A DNA stretch of 64,000 nt from Siphonodentalium dalli (taxonomy: Eukaryota > Mollusca > Scaphopoda > Gadilida > Siphonodentaliidae): NCBI GenBank assembly GCA_032622095.1, contig CP136069.1, positions 200,804,690 to 200,868,689 on the forward strand, given 5' to 3'. Each line of letters begins with the position of its first letter. Positions within the stretch are counted from its first letter, which is position 1. The position numbers and the translations under genes were made by a program. A model generated the notes under the pieces. That model had not been told where the DNA came from. It saw only the letters and a list, made by a program, of their open reading frames with translations, and did no database searches. Of this stretch, positions 47,871-59,112 are shown one piece after another.

Positions 47871-48424
47871 CAGGGGGGGGGGTCGGAAAAAAATTTCAGG
47901 CACGTATGGCATTTTTTCCCTTTCGATCATTTTTTGTACCCACCCACCCCCACCGCCAAATTTTTTTCCGTTTTCGACAGTTTTTTCCGACCATTTTTTG
48001 ACACCCACCCCCCCTTTTAACACTAAAACAGAGATTTGCGGGGGGAAATTCACTGTAAACAGCTGTATATGAATTTCTGTGCATACTATTTATCATGGAT
48101 GTTAACATGGACATGTAAATAGGAATGAGTAATTTTGAGGTCATTCGGCCAAAAAAACATGGCTGCCAGCGGCCATCTTGGATTTCAAAATTTGCAACAA
48201 AATACAACACGATAACTGCCTGCAGTCAGTTTACCAGTTAGAATTACATTATTTCTCTCATTCAAACTGATTCAAAGTGGTTTTGAAGCCCAACTCATTG
48301 CCAAAACACTAAAAACAAGCAGGAATTTTTTTTTTTAGTTGCGGAAAAAATTGCTTGTTGGTGGCTTTGACCACCCACCCACCCCGGCATACGTGCCGGA
48401 AGAAATTTTTTCACCCCCCCCCTG
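47871..48424. mobile_element. hAT-like TIR element with CCTGTTT target duplication
   Basis: Ends CAGGGGGGGG and CCCCCCCCTG, with arms sharing GAAAAAAATTTC and GGCACGTATG-type phrases over about 60-90 bp. CCTGTTT lies directly outside both ends (47864-47870 and 48425-48431); the eighth base differs. The interior includes CATGGCTGCCAGCGGCCATC. No transposase. Confidence 0.75.
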
Positions 48425-48431
48425 CCTGTTT

Positions 48432-49491
48432 GGGAAAGGCAACTTAATTTCAGCATGTGTCCGTCCGGGGCGAATGTTTGTCTCAAGACTCGTGAAATGG
48501 CTGAATACCTTTGCAGATAAGACTGAACAAAAGCAGGTTCCCACATATGTTGCTTTTGAATTATGTTGGTGACACCAGATTAATACAATGGTGTCTCAAT
48601 GATGTCATTAGAAGAATGGTCAAGATCTGATGAATGCATAACACCAGATGATTGTTTGAACGATGGAGGGGATGTTGTCCTAATTAATATATCCATCTTA
48701 AGTTTCCGGAGTCAATATCGAGTTTTTGTCTTCACATCGATGCCTTGGAGCAACTTATTTTGGTCGGCTGTGTTGACGTGTGATACACATGGGAGGAAAA
48801 CAAATAGTTAATAAGTGCTACAATCAGACGTCAGTTGCAGTCCTAAAATATGGACGGACCGATGATCTCTTTTTGCAAAGTTATCTCAGGGAAGTCCGTT
48901 TTATCGCAGCTAATATGCGGTTTTAAGTGAAAGATGTAGTTAGTTTTGAAGGAATTAGCAACATGCAGGCAGTTTTTCTGTCGCGAAGTCAATTGAACAG
49001 AAGTTTTATAACGGAGTTTTTATAAGGAATTGTCATCACAAATTATCAGCATATTTGTCCCCGATTCAACTACCCAGTTCGCTATTTTTCATAATACAAT
49101 ATACTCAGTCTTCATCCTGATTTGTATATGAATTGTTTGATTTATTTCATTGTAGTTTTTTTTTTTTTAGTGTACATGCGCATGTGTTTGAATGTGTAGG
49201 AGCTCTGTCATTTGTTGCATCATTGAGCGCTTTGGGCCTCATGGGATAAGACGCTTTAAAAATGCTATACATTATCGATTATAGTACCAGTCATATATAG
49301 AGAATATCGCTCTAAATTAAAGCAGTTTATTTGAAAGTCAGGCCACAATCCAGAAGTGTATTCCCCACACAGCTTCACGTGAGGCGGAGCCTCACTTGCA
49401 CTCAAGTGTCATGTGTTTCGGAATTGATACAATCACACGTGACCGGCACAGTGACGCCTATAAATAATACTTATCCTCTTCTGCTCTAATG
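48432..49491. other. unassigned intergenic DNA
   Basis: T-run at about 49154-49167; an E-box-containing imperfect inverted repeat (TTCACGTGAGGCGGAGCCTCACTTG) near 49373. No gene recognised. Confidence 0.35.
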
Positions 49492-49891
49492 TTAACCCTT
49501 TACCCAACAGAAGGGCCCTGTGCCAATGCATTCTCTTATATATGCGAGTCGACCATAGGTCGCCTCGCATATATAAGAGAATGCATTGGCTTAACACATT
49601 AAAAATTATAAAATTGTTAAAGAATGTAAGAAAAAATGGTAAAAAGTGTTAAAAAAAGATTTTTTTTAGGCCAATGCATTCTCTTATATATGCGAGGCGA
49701 CCTATGGTCGACTCGCATATATAAGAGAATGCATTGGCACAGGGCATAACTTTAACTATCACAATGTGGTCAAGGAGCCGGTTCCAATGATATCCATATG
49801 TTTATGGTTCTATTGAGACAGACCAAAGATATTTTAGGCTGTTGAAGCTTTATTTGGCCGGTTTTGGCCGGTTTGTTGGGTAAAGGGTTAA
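49492..49891 (+). mobile_element. family A TTAA hairpin MITE, copy 10
   Basis: Complete, TTAA-flanked, close to the family consensus in both hairpins. Confidence 0.9.
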
Positions 49892-50549
49892 AACAGTCAG
49901 AGCGCTCACTTCTATGCGTGATGCAATTATATGTGATGAACCTATCATTCATTTAAGAATGTGATATCCTCACCATGTCCGATTCCATCGCCAAATATGT
50001 GCACGCGAAGAATACCCAAAAAAGTTGCCATTTAGGTGAGCGATAAATGATTTTTAATACAGCGCCAGGTCAACCATATTAAGACTTTCCAACACACAAC
50101 TCACGTGAGAACCAATGACATTTGTCAACAGAGCCGAGCAGGATTCAAAGCTGATGTTTGCAACCTTAAATCTGTACGTCGCAAATTGTGCCCAAATCAT
50201 AGATTTGATTACACTCCTATGCGCGAATTCCAATGGAAATGCTGTTAATTGAAAATGGTAATGTCACTGGTGAATTATATCATTTCTCGTGAGGTTATTG
50301 ACGGTACGTCGCTCACTGATCTAGACTGAATTTTCGATGGTTGATCTTTCTCCGCATCGGGACTTTTATAGAATAATTATGGGTGTTTTAAGCCTACTTG
50401 GCGAACCAAATTGATACAGAAGTGTAATAAATATAATAATCATTTAGTTCCAAGAAGAACTAACGCACACTCGTTTCTTAGGGACGTCTCTCGCCTCTCG
50501 AGTATTATTTAACGTAATTCTCAGAACCAATTGATTACTCTCTCTATAT
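49892..50549. other. unassigned intergenic DNA
   Basis: No feature recognised. Confidence 0.35.
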
Positions 50550-50780
50550 ATGTCATCCAGTATATGTAGACCTGTTGGGTTATTATATATGCCATTTTGG
50601 AGATTAATTCCGACTTGGAGGCATTATGTACCAATCTTGACATATCCTTTATTAATTAGTATAGGTATGTGGTTAAAGACATGTTATGAACTTGTTCGGG
50701 TGCGTGAAATTGATGAGTTAGTACTCATGTGCTATGTCAACATGGGAATATAGCATTCTACTAACAGAGTCAAAAATTTA
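50550..50780 (+). pseudogene. 67-codon frame related to the 485-bp tandem unit
   Basis: ATG at 50550 opens a frame with PFWRLIPTWRHYVPILTYP, a hydrophobic stretch (LLISIGMWL) and LVRVREIDELVL. The 3' half (about 50667-50780) matches part of the 7.5-9.4 kb unit (CTTGTT...CGGGTGCG(T/A)GAAATTGAT(A/G)AG(T)TTAGT.CTCA, CATTCTACTAACA). The predicted small one-pass membrane protein resembles no family I can name confidently. It may be a fragment of a small gene captured by the repeat, or a chance frame. Confidence 0.25.
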
Positions 50781-51947
50781 GTTATAATCTCTATGGAAAG
50801 TTCCAAGGGTTGGTGTCAGGTTGATTCAATGAATATTTCCAACAGCTGAAAACATTGAAGTAACAGCACTAGTAGCGTTTGCAAAATTTCTAACCACACC
50901 CAATGGCTGGACACTCTTAAAAAATTACCCATGCCGATGCGATTAGACAGCTGTTGTACCGAGTCCCTCTCATGTACACTGAGTAATAGTAAAAAAATAC
51001 AAGGACTGATGTATTCCCCATTTTTATCTTACAATATAGCTATATTTCATCAAATACACGCGAAAACGCCTAGGCGGTTTCCGATCTTGTATCCTGGATG
51101 GCAACAAGGATATCTTCGATGGCAACAGCTGGTGCACGTGCGTTTCGACAACTGGCTTGTTTTCAAAACAAAACGTCTAAATAACCAACTAAAAGTCGTA
51201 AAATAATATACTCGTGTGCTACGAATGTAAATTAATCAATAATTAGTTCAATAAAATTGACAAAATGTGGAGACAGGGCCCAAAAAGCTCAAAATAACCA
51301 CCCAAAAATGTTTGGAAATCGAAAAAGTAACGAAGTTTACACATTGTTTACAGCGCGCACGAATACGGACTATTTTGACAATTTCTATTTTAGCGAAGTA
51401 GGGAATTCCCCGTAATTCAGTACGGTCTTGATCAAAAGCTACTGAACGCATTTTTTATTCGATAAAATACAGAAGGGAAAATCAAATTAATTTTATCTTA
51501 TGTTAAGGATATAAAACAGAATACTTACAAAAAGTCCGTGATTTATTGCATTTCCTCTAAATGGGTTATTTTAGTGCGAGTCAGAACTCGATTGTCGAAG
51601 TGTCGGAAAGTTCAAAATTCACCAAAACTCTGAATGGACAGTCATCTCCGGCAATGCCTCTCGCCAACACTATCACTATCCAAGGAGATTGCACCATAAA
51701 ATAATACAATTATCCTGTTAAAAGTGACATTATGTCGAACATATGAAACGAAAATATCGTCGCCTTTTCATTGAATCGGATTCCAGCCAAAGTGAATTTG
51801 AATAGTGACGTGAATTTCTCAGAATTTGACTTATCACAACGTCGCGTGCTGAGAATTGTGTACGTTGTGTGTTGAGCGTAATAAAATAGTTCCTGTTTTA
51901 AATTGAGTTTTATTGCATTTTTATGGGACGAATTGTAAGATAAATTG
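50781..51947. other. unassigned intergenic DNA
   Basis: Short frames only, including 91 codons at 50931 on plus, without recognisable motif. Confidence 0.35.
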
Positions 51948-52105
51948 GTTATCATCACCCTGTGTGTTTCCGAGATCCGTATTCAAGTCTCACTGCCTTC
52001 TCTGGGCTGTCTATCGACTCGTCCTACGGACTCGTCGATAGACTGCACAGAGAAGGCAGCTCGACTTGAATACGGATCTCAGAAACACACATGGTGGTGA
52101 TAACC
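51948..52105. repeat. long palindrome (foldback), 158 bp
   Basis: GGTTATCATCACC ... GGTGGTGATAACC arms of about 70 bp, sharing TGTGTGTTTC, GAGATCCGTATTCAAGTC, GCCTTCTCTG and CTATCGACTCGTC, folding around CCTACGG. Near-perfect, so recently formed or maintained. Confidence 0.85.
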
Positions 52106-52340
52106 TATATATATTTTTAATTCATGCAGTCGGTAATCATGAGGGCTCGTAAATTACGTTTACGTATACCCATGACAAGTTTCATCGCGATCGGTTCAAA
52201 AATATGGACGCCCATAAGGAAAGAGACACACATTCGCATCTAGAATGTATATATTGGATAAAATAAATACAAAAATTATAGAAATTTTAATTTTCATCAT
52301 ATTTAAAAATACACATCTGAGATGGAATCTAATAAACATA
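52106..52340 (-). other. probable 3' flank / 3' UTR of the 52-53 kb gene
   Basis: Immediately past the stop on the minus strand. ATTAAA (52286-52291, minus) about 50 bp after the stop is a possible polyadenylation hexamer. Nothing else recognised. Confidence 0.3.
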
Positions 52341-52492
52341 TCACCACCCGAAGCCGTTGTTTAGCCAAGGGACACGTCTCCCCCGCGACCATCCCATATC
52401 ACCGCCGAAACCGTTGGTTCTCCATGGATCTTGTATCCATCGCGGTCTTCCCATTCCACCTCCCGGAACCACACGGCTGCGTCTGCGCGCTG
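52341..52492 (-). CDS. terminal exon of a Gly/Arg/Trp-rich protein
   Basis: Minus strand, after the acceptor TTCTTACAG at 52493-52501. In the frame that continues from the exon at 53429-53531 (phase 1) it encodes 49 residues: an RRRSR start, VVPGGGMGRPRW, DPWRTNGFGGDMGWSRGRR and a NNGFGW end before TGA at 52341-52343. The Arg block followed by Gly/Trp and an aromatic C-terminus resembles the 19-kb gene (RSRRRGMRR and GWDWGW), so the two may be one family. Caution: another frame (exon 2 phase 2 to exon 3 phase 0) is also open to TAA about 40 codons on (VWFREVEWEDRDG) and has slightly higher third-position GC. I prefer the first for its resemblance to the other gene and its matching intron phase. 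Confidence 0.5.
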
Positions 52493-53428
52493 CTGTAAGA
52501 ATACCAATTATTATGTCATTGATGATTTGATTGTGTTATTATATGTAAACATATATCAATGAGTGTCTGATCAGGTAACACGTCTGTCGGAGTAGGAATA
52601 GGAGTAGGAGTCAGAGTCGAAGTCGGGGTCGGAGTAGGTGTCGGAGCCAGAGTCGGGTTAAGAGTCGGGGTAGGAGTCGGATTAGGTGTCGGAGTAGGAG
52701 TAGGAGTAGGTGTCGGAGTAGGAGTCAGATTAGGAGTCTGAGTAGGAGTCGGAATCGGAGTAGGAGTAGGTGTCGGAGTAGGAGTCGGAGTAGGAATCGG
52801 GGTAGGAGTAGGTGTCGGAGTCGGACTAGGAGTCGGAGTCGGTGTAGGAGTCGGAGTAGGAATCGGGGTAGGAGTAGGTGTCGGAGTAGGAGTAGGAGTA
52901 GGTGTCGGAGTAGGAGTCAGATTAGGAGTCGGAGTAGGAGTCGGAATCGGAGTATGAGTAGGTGTCGGAGTAGGAGTCGGAGTAGGAATCGGGGTAGGAG
53001 TAGGTGTCGGAGTCGGACTAGGAGTAGGAGTAGGAGTCGGATTAGATGTCGGAGTAGGTGTGGGAGTAGGAGTAAGAGTCGGATTAGGAGTCGGAGTCGG
53101 GGTCGGAGTAGGAATCGGATTAGGAATCGGAGTCGGATTAGGAGTCGGAGTCGGAGTAGGAGTAGGACTAGGACTAGAAGTCGGAGTAGGTGTGGGAGTC
53201 GGATTATGTGTCAGATTCGGAGTCGGAGTAGGTGTCAGATTCGGAGTCGGAGTAGGTGCCAGATTCGGAGCGGGAGTATGTGTCGGAGTCAGAGTAGGAG
53301 TGAGGTCGGAGTAGGAGTCGGAGTAGGTGTGGGAGTCGGAGTCGTAGTCGGAGTACGAGTTGGAGTAGGAGTCGTAGTCGGAGACGGAGTCGGATTCGGA
53401 AGAGTCGCAGTTGGATACAAGCACACAC
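52493..53428 (-). other. intron filled with satellite
   Basis: On the minus strand it opens GTGTGT and closes CTTACAG. About 830 of its 936 bases are hexamer-type satellite. The two exons outside it have normal composition. Confidence 0.5.
52585..53400. repeat. GGAGT(A/C)-type hexanucleotide satellite, ~830 bp
   Basis: Plus strand is a purine-rich run of GGAGTA, GGAGTC, GGAATC and GGTGTC in higher-order phrases (for example GTAGGAGTAGGTGTCGGAGT). Because six divides by three, every frame stays open: the minus strand gives Thr-Pro repeats for about 300 codons and the plus strand Arg-Ser or Gly-Val repeats. I regard these frames as artefacts of the repeat. Confidence 0.9.
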
Positions 53429-53531
53429 CTGATCGTTCCCGGAATCTTGAATTATTATCCACTTGGTTACCCGAGCCACCAACGCCCAGTCCGTGTCTCC
53501 CCAACCGATACGACGGGTCGCAATCAACGGC
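53429..53531 (-). CDS. internal exon of the 52-53 kb gene
   Basis: 103 bp bounded on the minus strand by a strong acceptor (pyrimidine-rich ATTTCCTTACTATTATGTTGCAG region ending at 53532) and a donor CAG-GTGTGT. It enters in phase 0 and leaves in phase 1. It encodes [27 protein letters not shown] and SRFRERS, 34 residues, basic and Gly-rich with one Cys. An upstream in-frame reading to 53585 has no ATG at its start, so a splice acceptor is more likely than a start here. Upstream exons were not found; a 33-bp minisatellite occupies the next kilobase. An alternative frame is discussed at the terminal exon. Confidence 0.5.
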
Positions 53532-53703
53532 CTGCAACATAATAGTAAGGAAATGGTAAAAACTGATAAATAAAATCTTGCTCAAACGAGATCATGTTCA
53601 ATAGCTTATATTTGAGATGGTTGCGAGGTGATATCTGTTTCAACTTAAAAGAACAATACTATTCTTAAAACCTCAGATGGTACTTGTTTTCAATCATAGC
53701 GAA

Positions 53704-54592
53704 ATGGACAATATACGTGTATCTGAATCCCCGGTAATGGACAATATACGTGTATCTGAATCCCCCGTAATGGACAATATACGTGTATCTGAATCCCCGG
53801 TAATGGACAATATACGTATATCTGAATCCCCCGCAATGGACAATATACGTGTATCTGAATCCCCGGTAATGGACAATATACGTGTATCTGAATCCCCGGT
53901 AATGGACAATATACGTGTATCTGAATCCCCGGTAATGGACAATATACGTGTATCTGAATCCCCGGTAATGGACAATACACGTGTATCTGAATCCCCGGTA
54001 ATGGACAATATACGTGTATCTGAATCCCCGGTAATGGACAATACACGTGTATCTGAATCCCGAGTAATGGACAATGCACGTGTATCTGAATCACCGGTAA
54101 TGGACAATACCCGGTAATGGACAATATACGTGTATCTGAATCCCCGGTAATGGACAATATACGTGTATCTGAATCCCCGGTAATGGACAATATACGTGTA
54201 TCTGAATCACCGGTAATGGACAATATACGTGTATCTGAATCCCCGGTAATGGACAATATACGTGTATCTGAATCCCCGGTAATGGACACTATACGTGTAT
54301 CTGAATCCCCGATAATGGACAATATACGTGTATCTGAATCCCCGGTAATGGACAATATACCAGTATCTGAATCCCCGGTAATGGACAATATACGTGTATC
54401 TTAATCCCCGGTAATGGACAATATACGTATATCTGAATCCCCGGTAATGGACAATATACGTGTATCTGAATCCCCCGTAATGGACAATATACGTGTATCT
54501 GAATCCCCGGTAATGGAAAATATACGTGTATCTGAATCCCCGGTAATGGACAATATACGTGTATCTGAATCCCCGGTAATGGTAGTTATATA
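53704..54592. repeat. 33-bp minisatellite, about 27 copies
   Basis: Unit ATGGACAATATACGTGTATC plus TGAATCCCCGGTA. In one plus frame it reads MDNIRVSESPV eleven-residue repeats (broken near 54110 by a short deletion), and on minus ITGDSDTRILS repeats. Copies differ by point changes at CCCCC/CCCCG and TACACG/TATACG. Both strands open, as expected for a multiple-of-three unit. Confidence 0.95.
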
Positions 54593-54800
54593 ACATACAT
54601 GTATCTCAACACCAGGTGATGGTGATATATAACAAACATGTATATGAACCCCAGGTGATGGCGATATATAACAGACATGTATATGAACCCCAGGTGATGG
54701 CGATATATAACAGACATGTACATGTATCTCAATCCCAGGTGATGGTGATATATAATAGACATGTATCTGAACCCCCCGATAATAGTAATATATACTAGTA
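54593..54800. repeat. related ~45-bp minisatellite, four to five copies
   Basis: Units of AACCCCAGGTGATGGNGATA, TATAACAGACATGTATATG with length variation. They appear to derive from the same GTATCTGAA..CCNGGTGATGG theme as the neighbouring 33-bp array. Confidence 0.85.
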
Positions 54801-54953
54801 GACATAAATTGGAAAAAAATCACAAGTGGAAAATAATTGTCAACAAACAAAATTTACTTCTGGAAAGTAAATTAAATCAAACTTAATTTCAATCAAGAAA
54901 GTTACAAAACCTGATCGCTAATCTGTTGTCAGGTACATTCAATGGTTATTAGT

Positions 54954-55419
54954 TTAACCCTTTACCCAACAGAACGGCCCTGTGCCAATGCATTCTCTTA
55001 TATATGCGAGTCGACCATAGGTCGCCTCGCATATATAAGAGAATGCATTGGCTTAACACATATTAAAAATGATAAAATTGTCAAAGAATGTAGAAAAATA
55101 TTATAAAAATTGTTAAAAAATGTAAGAAAAAAAATCATAAAATTGTTAAAGAATGTAAGAGAAAATGGTAAAAAGTGTTAAACAAAATTTTTGTTAGGCC
55201 AATGCACTCTCTTATATATGCGAGGCGACCTATGGTCGACTCGCATATATAAGAGAATGCATTGGCACATGTCATAACTGTAACCATCACAATGTGGTCA
55301 ATGAACCGGTTCCAATGATATCCATATGTGTATGGTGTTATTGAGACAGGCGGAAGATATTTTAGGCTGTTGAAGCTTTATTTGGGCGTTTTTGGCCGTT
55401 TTGTTGGGTAAAGGGTTAA
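54954..55419 (+). mobile_element. family A TTAA hairpin MITE, copy 11 (expanded centre)
   Basis: TTAA-flanked, 458 bp. The inter-hairpin spacer is enlarged by a duplicated AAAATTGTTAAAGAATGTAA-type segment. The right subterminal sequence is the GGGCGTTTTTGGCCGTTTTG variant, shared with copy 12. Confidence 0.9.
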
Positions 55420-56569
55420 CACGATTGAGTTTGGAACGAATAGAGAAAGAAAGTAACAACACTGTGTTGAATAGTAACTCTCTCAAACTATATACCAATG
55501 TTATAAACAGTACTTTAGATTCAGTTGCAGGTGTTAATTCACATCTGGAATATGCCATGCCTGTTAAATATACTTTACATATATTTATTTCATGTACTAT
55601 TCCAATAACAATACAAATCCTGGGGAACTCGTTCTGAAAAAGACATCTGCATTGTTGTTCCCAACAAATCAAGGGGGCATTTGATACCCACTTGAAAGAT
55701 AAACCAACTATGTCCAAATGTTTCACTTTGAACTTTTCATTTAGCATTCATATACCAACTGAGGACAGCAAATCAGAAACTGACTGTACATTGTAGAAGT
55801 GATTCGATGGAAGAAAGGAAAGCGAAAACAAGCAAGTCTATCAACGATTAATTATGTAGCATTTACAAAGTGGAACAAGGGGATGAGTATCACTTCCTGA
55901 TGAAATGCCATAATATTAGTCTGATTTTGTCTCATTTTTATTTACCTTGAATTTTGGAAATCGGTCTCAGATTTACAATTTATTGCAATATTTTGACGAT
56001 AGCAGGGGAGCATAACTATGTTATTAGTTACATCTAACAGCATCTCTTCGTGATTCATACATTAATTTATATAAATACGTCATTAGCAAAGACATTTTGG
56101 CGAAATTTTAGAATTAACTTGTTTAATTTCGATTAACCGGAAAAGGAAATTATAAATAAAGTCCACTGGCTTTGCAAAAATTAGAACTGGCCGCTTGCCA
56201 ACTAAACGGACAAACTATTAAATACATTGGCTTGATATCAATGGAAATTTGTAAGATCATTGATAAATCTAATGCTATACTGATATTGAAACAGATATCG
56301 CACAAGGTTTAGTTTAAAATTGGCCGTATCTTCAGGCGGCAGCCCGATTTCGCGAAATGAGTTTGTTACTATAAATAGAAAAAGAATAGTAGGCATGTAG
56401 GAATCCTACTGGGGTACTATCGTAAAATAGTATAGCATTGGCCAGCAAATCAGAATGCGAGAAAGTCACGTGATATATTATATAAGGTGATAATGACTAT
56501 GGCGCTGACACCAATATTGTGTTTTTCTGCATAGGCAAAAACAATGTAACTCATGTGTAGAACAGATAC
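55420..56569. other. unassigned intergenic DNA
   Basis: AT-rich; no gene or repeat recognised. Confidence 0.35.
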
Positions 56570-56995
56570 GAAGCTGAGTGTGATGCAAATAGTGATGACG
56601 ACGGATGATGTTGGTGATTAATATATGATACAACCGATGATGACGAGGTGGACAATTATGATGATATGCATATAGGGCATGCTGATGATGATAGCGATGA
56701 TAATGTTGCTTTAGTTGATAATGACGATCATGATGTTGATGATTATGTGATTATAAATATGCTAATGATGATGACGATAATGATGCTGATGGTGAGGATG
56801 ATGCCGACGATGATGAAAATGATGAGGGTAATGTTGATGAAGATGGTGATGCAGATGATGAAGATTATGATGACGTAGACGATAACGACACTTATGTCGA
56901 TGATACTACTAATGGGGACGATGACAATGGCGATGATAATGGTAATGGTGACGGTGATATTGGCGTATACGATGTTGTGGTAGTGATGATGGGTG
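56570..56995. repeat. degenerate GAT/ATG trinucleotide tract
   Basis: Dense GATGAT, GATGAC, AATGAT and GATGGT over about 420 bp. Plus frames give Asp-rich or Met-rich peptides; degenerate microsatellite rather than a gene. Confidence 0.85.
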
Positions 56996-57485
56996 GAGTT
57001 TATATTTGTGTTGCTTTCTGTATATTGAGTGAGTTTATCCATGTTATTTGACTCATTTTCTTGTTGCGCATATTGTGTTTGAGTAATACACCATTATTAC
57101 AGATAGACGGTCCAATTTGACGCCAAATAGAAAAAATATATTTTACATACAACAGAAATGTTCAACACAAATGTAATACTGTTCTAAAATAGCCACATAT
57201 TATGTCCCGGTTCGTAAAAAAAATTGTTGAAGAAGAAATTAATTTCCTAGTGACATTAGCTCACGTTGACTGGTATCTCGGATGCAAAATTATTATTTTA
57301 TATACAAATCGTTCAGGAAAGATATACAAGCACACTATCGTACACACGCATATGCACACACCTCCATCTGAACTTACGCTTGGCCAACACGTTAGGTTCA
57401 TGCAGATATTTCGTGTCAAATACGACGAAGACGTCACAGTACGAGTGACCTTGCTATAAGGCAATATATCGCGGTGCACGTAGGT
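56996..57485. other. unassigned DNA
   Basis: An 85-codon plus frame from ATG at 57202 (FVKKIVEEEINFLVTLAHVD and later DEDVTVRVTLL) is the most protein-like thing here but matches nothing I know. Confidence 0.3.
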
Positions 57486-57840
57486 TTAACCCTTTACCCA
57501 ACAGAACGGCCACGTGCCAATGCATTCTCTTATATATGCGAGTCGACCATGCATTGGCTTAACACATATTAAAAATGATAAAATTGTCAAAGAATGTATA
57601 ATTTTTTTTAGGCCAATGTATTCTCTTATATATGCGAGGCGACCTATGGTCGACTCGCATATACATGTATAAGAGAATGCATTGGCACAGGACTTAACCG
57701 TAACCATCACAATGTGGTCATTGAACCGGTTCCAATGATATCCATATGTGTATGGTGTTATTGAGACAGACCGAAGATATTTTAGGCTGTTGAAGCTTTA
57801 TTTTGGGCGTTTTTGGCCGTTTTGTTGGGTAAAGGGTTAA
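57486..57840 (+). mobile_element. family A TTAA hairpin MITE, copy 12 (left hairpin halved)
   Basis: TTAA-flanked. The return arm of the left hairpin is deleted (GTCGACC joined to ATGCATTGGC). The right hairpin contains a 5-bp insertion (ATATACATGTATAAG). Confidence 0.9.
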
Positions 57841-57880
57841 GTTGGACTTAGATAATCACATAGGTTCATGTTGGATTTAT

Positions 57881-58378
57881 CAGGTCAGGCACATCCTGAA
57901 TTCCACTAGTATAGTTATCCCCGTTACCGTTTTGTTAATTTGATAAAAGAGGGATTATCCAAAATCATATTTCACACAAATATTATTCAAAATCAGTGTC
58001 GCACTAATTCGGTATCATACATATAGTTTGTACAGGAGAATGATTAATCATGATGACACACGAGAACCAACTCAATTATCATGCAATTAGTTGAAATGTT
58101 GTTATGCAGGAGCGATTGAGTCATTATTATAATGTTATTGTCATTTAGATAGACATATATTAGTAATATTATAACATTTTTGAATAACAAAGCTGGAGCA
58201 AAAGATTGCATAACGAATTTTGTCGGAAGACTGTTCATTCGCTGCGATATTGATAAGAGTGATATTTGGCTGTGCACTGGTATGCGCCGTCTTCTATTCC
58301 CGACGCAAAGAAAGGAAATATGAACATGTTATAGTCATATACCACTATAATAGTGGAATCCAGGATGTGCCTGACCTG
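57881..58378. mobile_element. TIR element with TTTAT target duplication
   Basis: Ends CAGGTCAGGCACATCCTGAA and, inverted, CAGGTCAGGCACATCCTGGA, arms of about 40 bp. TTTAT precedes the left end (57876-57880) and follows the right end (58379-58383). About 498 bp, AT-rich, no coding frame; superfamily unassigned. Confidence 0.75.
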
Positions 58379-58960
58379 TTTATTTGATTATGAAATAAGC
58401 CCAAAGTGGACTAATACCAGTTATTCCGTTTTATGGCGCGGATCACATAACGCCGATGTGGAGTTATTTGAGTTAAAATAAGTCCTTATATTTCATCGAA
58501 CGTGTATGTCCATATAGTGCTTATCTAAATAATGCGAATATGATCTTATTTCAGTTCCATGGAATGAGTTTCATTAAGATCTTATTTCCCAGAGAACAGG
58601 CGGTAAAAGGCCACAACTTAGCGCGATATATGTCTGTAGATACACGTCGCTCAATCGAACAAGCGACCAGTGTTGATGCGTGCTCAATAGTCCACCGACG
58701 CATGTGTCGCCATCATTACAATCCGAGCGCGCTAATAAATGAGTTGTCGATATGCATGTATATACTAAATCTCAGTATTGTTTTGCCATAAAATACATAC
58801 AAAACAAAGGACTGGAGCATATGCGGTGTGTAAAGATGACCAAAGCACCACCTGTGGAAAGACAAAAAATATATTTAGATGAGAGTTTGTCACACATTAA
58901 ATATGCTCTGTCTAATTTGACACCGACAGTCCACCGTATATATGCCATAGATTGGACCTA
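58379..58960. other. unassigned DNA
   Basis: Plus frames of 83-86 codons at 58540 and 58752 have no recognisable motif. Confidence 0.35.
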
Positions 58961-59112
58961 TAGTAGAGGCTGTTACGTCCATGTTTTGGCCCCGTGTGCA
59001 GTTTGTGAATAATTTAGCGCCTGTGCTAGTGATATTGCTTGAGAAATCAGGGGTCAAATGGGGGTCGCGACTGTGTGGATTTATGACGTCACCAAGATGG
59101 CCGCCATCCAAA
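58961..59112 (-). repeat. inverted repeat, left arm (ATGGCGGCCATC pair)
   Basis: Minus strand reads GATGGCGGCCATCTTGGTGA, then CAAGCAATATCACTAGCA and CACACGGG. Aligned in order with 61754-61905 on the plus strand, roughly 65-70 percent similar. Confidence 0.7.

Noticed and set aside
50550-50753. Assignment of the 67-codon frame to a small mitochondrial membrane protein family
   Set aside because: A vague resemblance in FW...YV...YP and a single hydrophobic segment is not enough, and half of the frame belongs to a dispersed repeat.
52516-53424. 302-codon Thr-Pro-rich open frame on the minus strand
   Set aside because: It is the translation of a GGAGTM satellite whose unit length is a multiple of three, so all frames are open, and it lies between a plausible donor and acceptor. 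The Arg-Ser and Gly-Val frames on the plus strand are equally artefactual.
53289-53585. Signal peptide start for the 52-53 kb gene (frame from 53585)
   Set aside because: The first codon of that frame is TTG, not ATG, and the hydrophobic stretch coincides with a good polypyrimidine tract and CAG acceptor.
53677-54404. MDNIRVSESPV repeat protein and its minus-strand counterparts
   Set aside because: Both strands are open because the unit is 33 bp. The plus frame is broken near 54110, and no upstream exon or signal peptide was seen.
56648-57042. Asp-rich or Met-rich protein from the GAT tract
   Set aside because: A degenerate trinucleotide tract opens frames on both strands with biased, meaningless composition.
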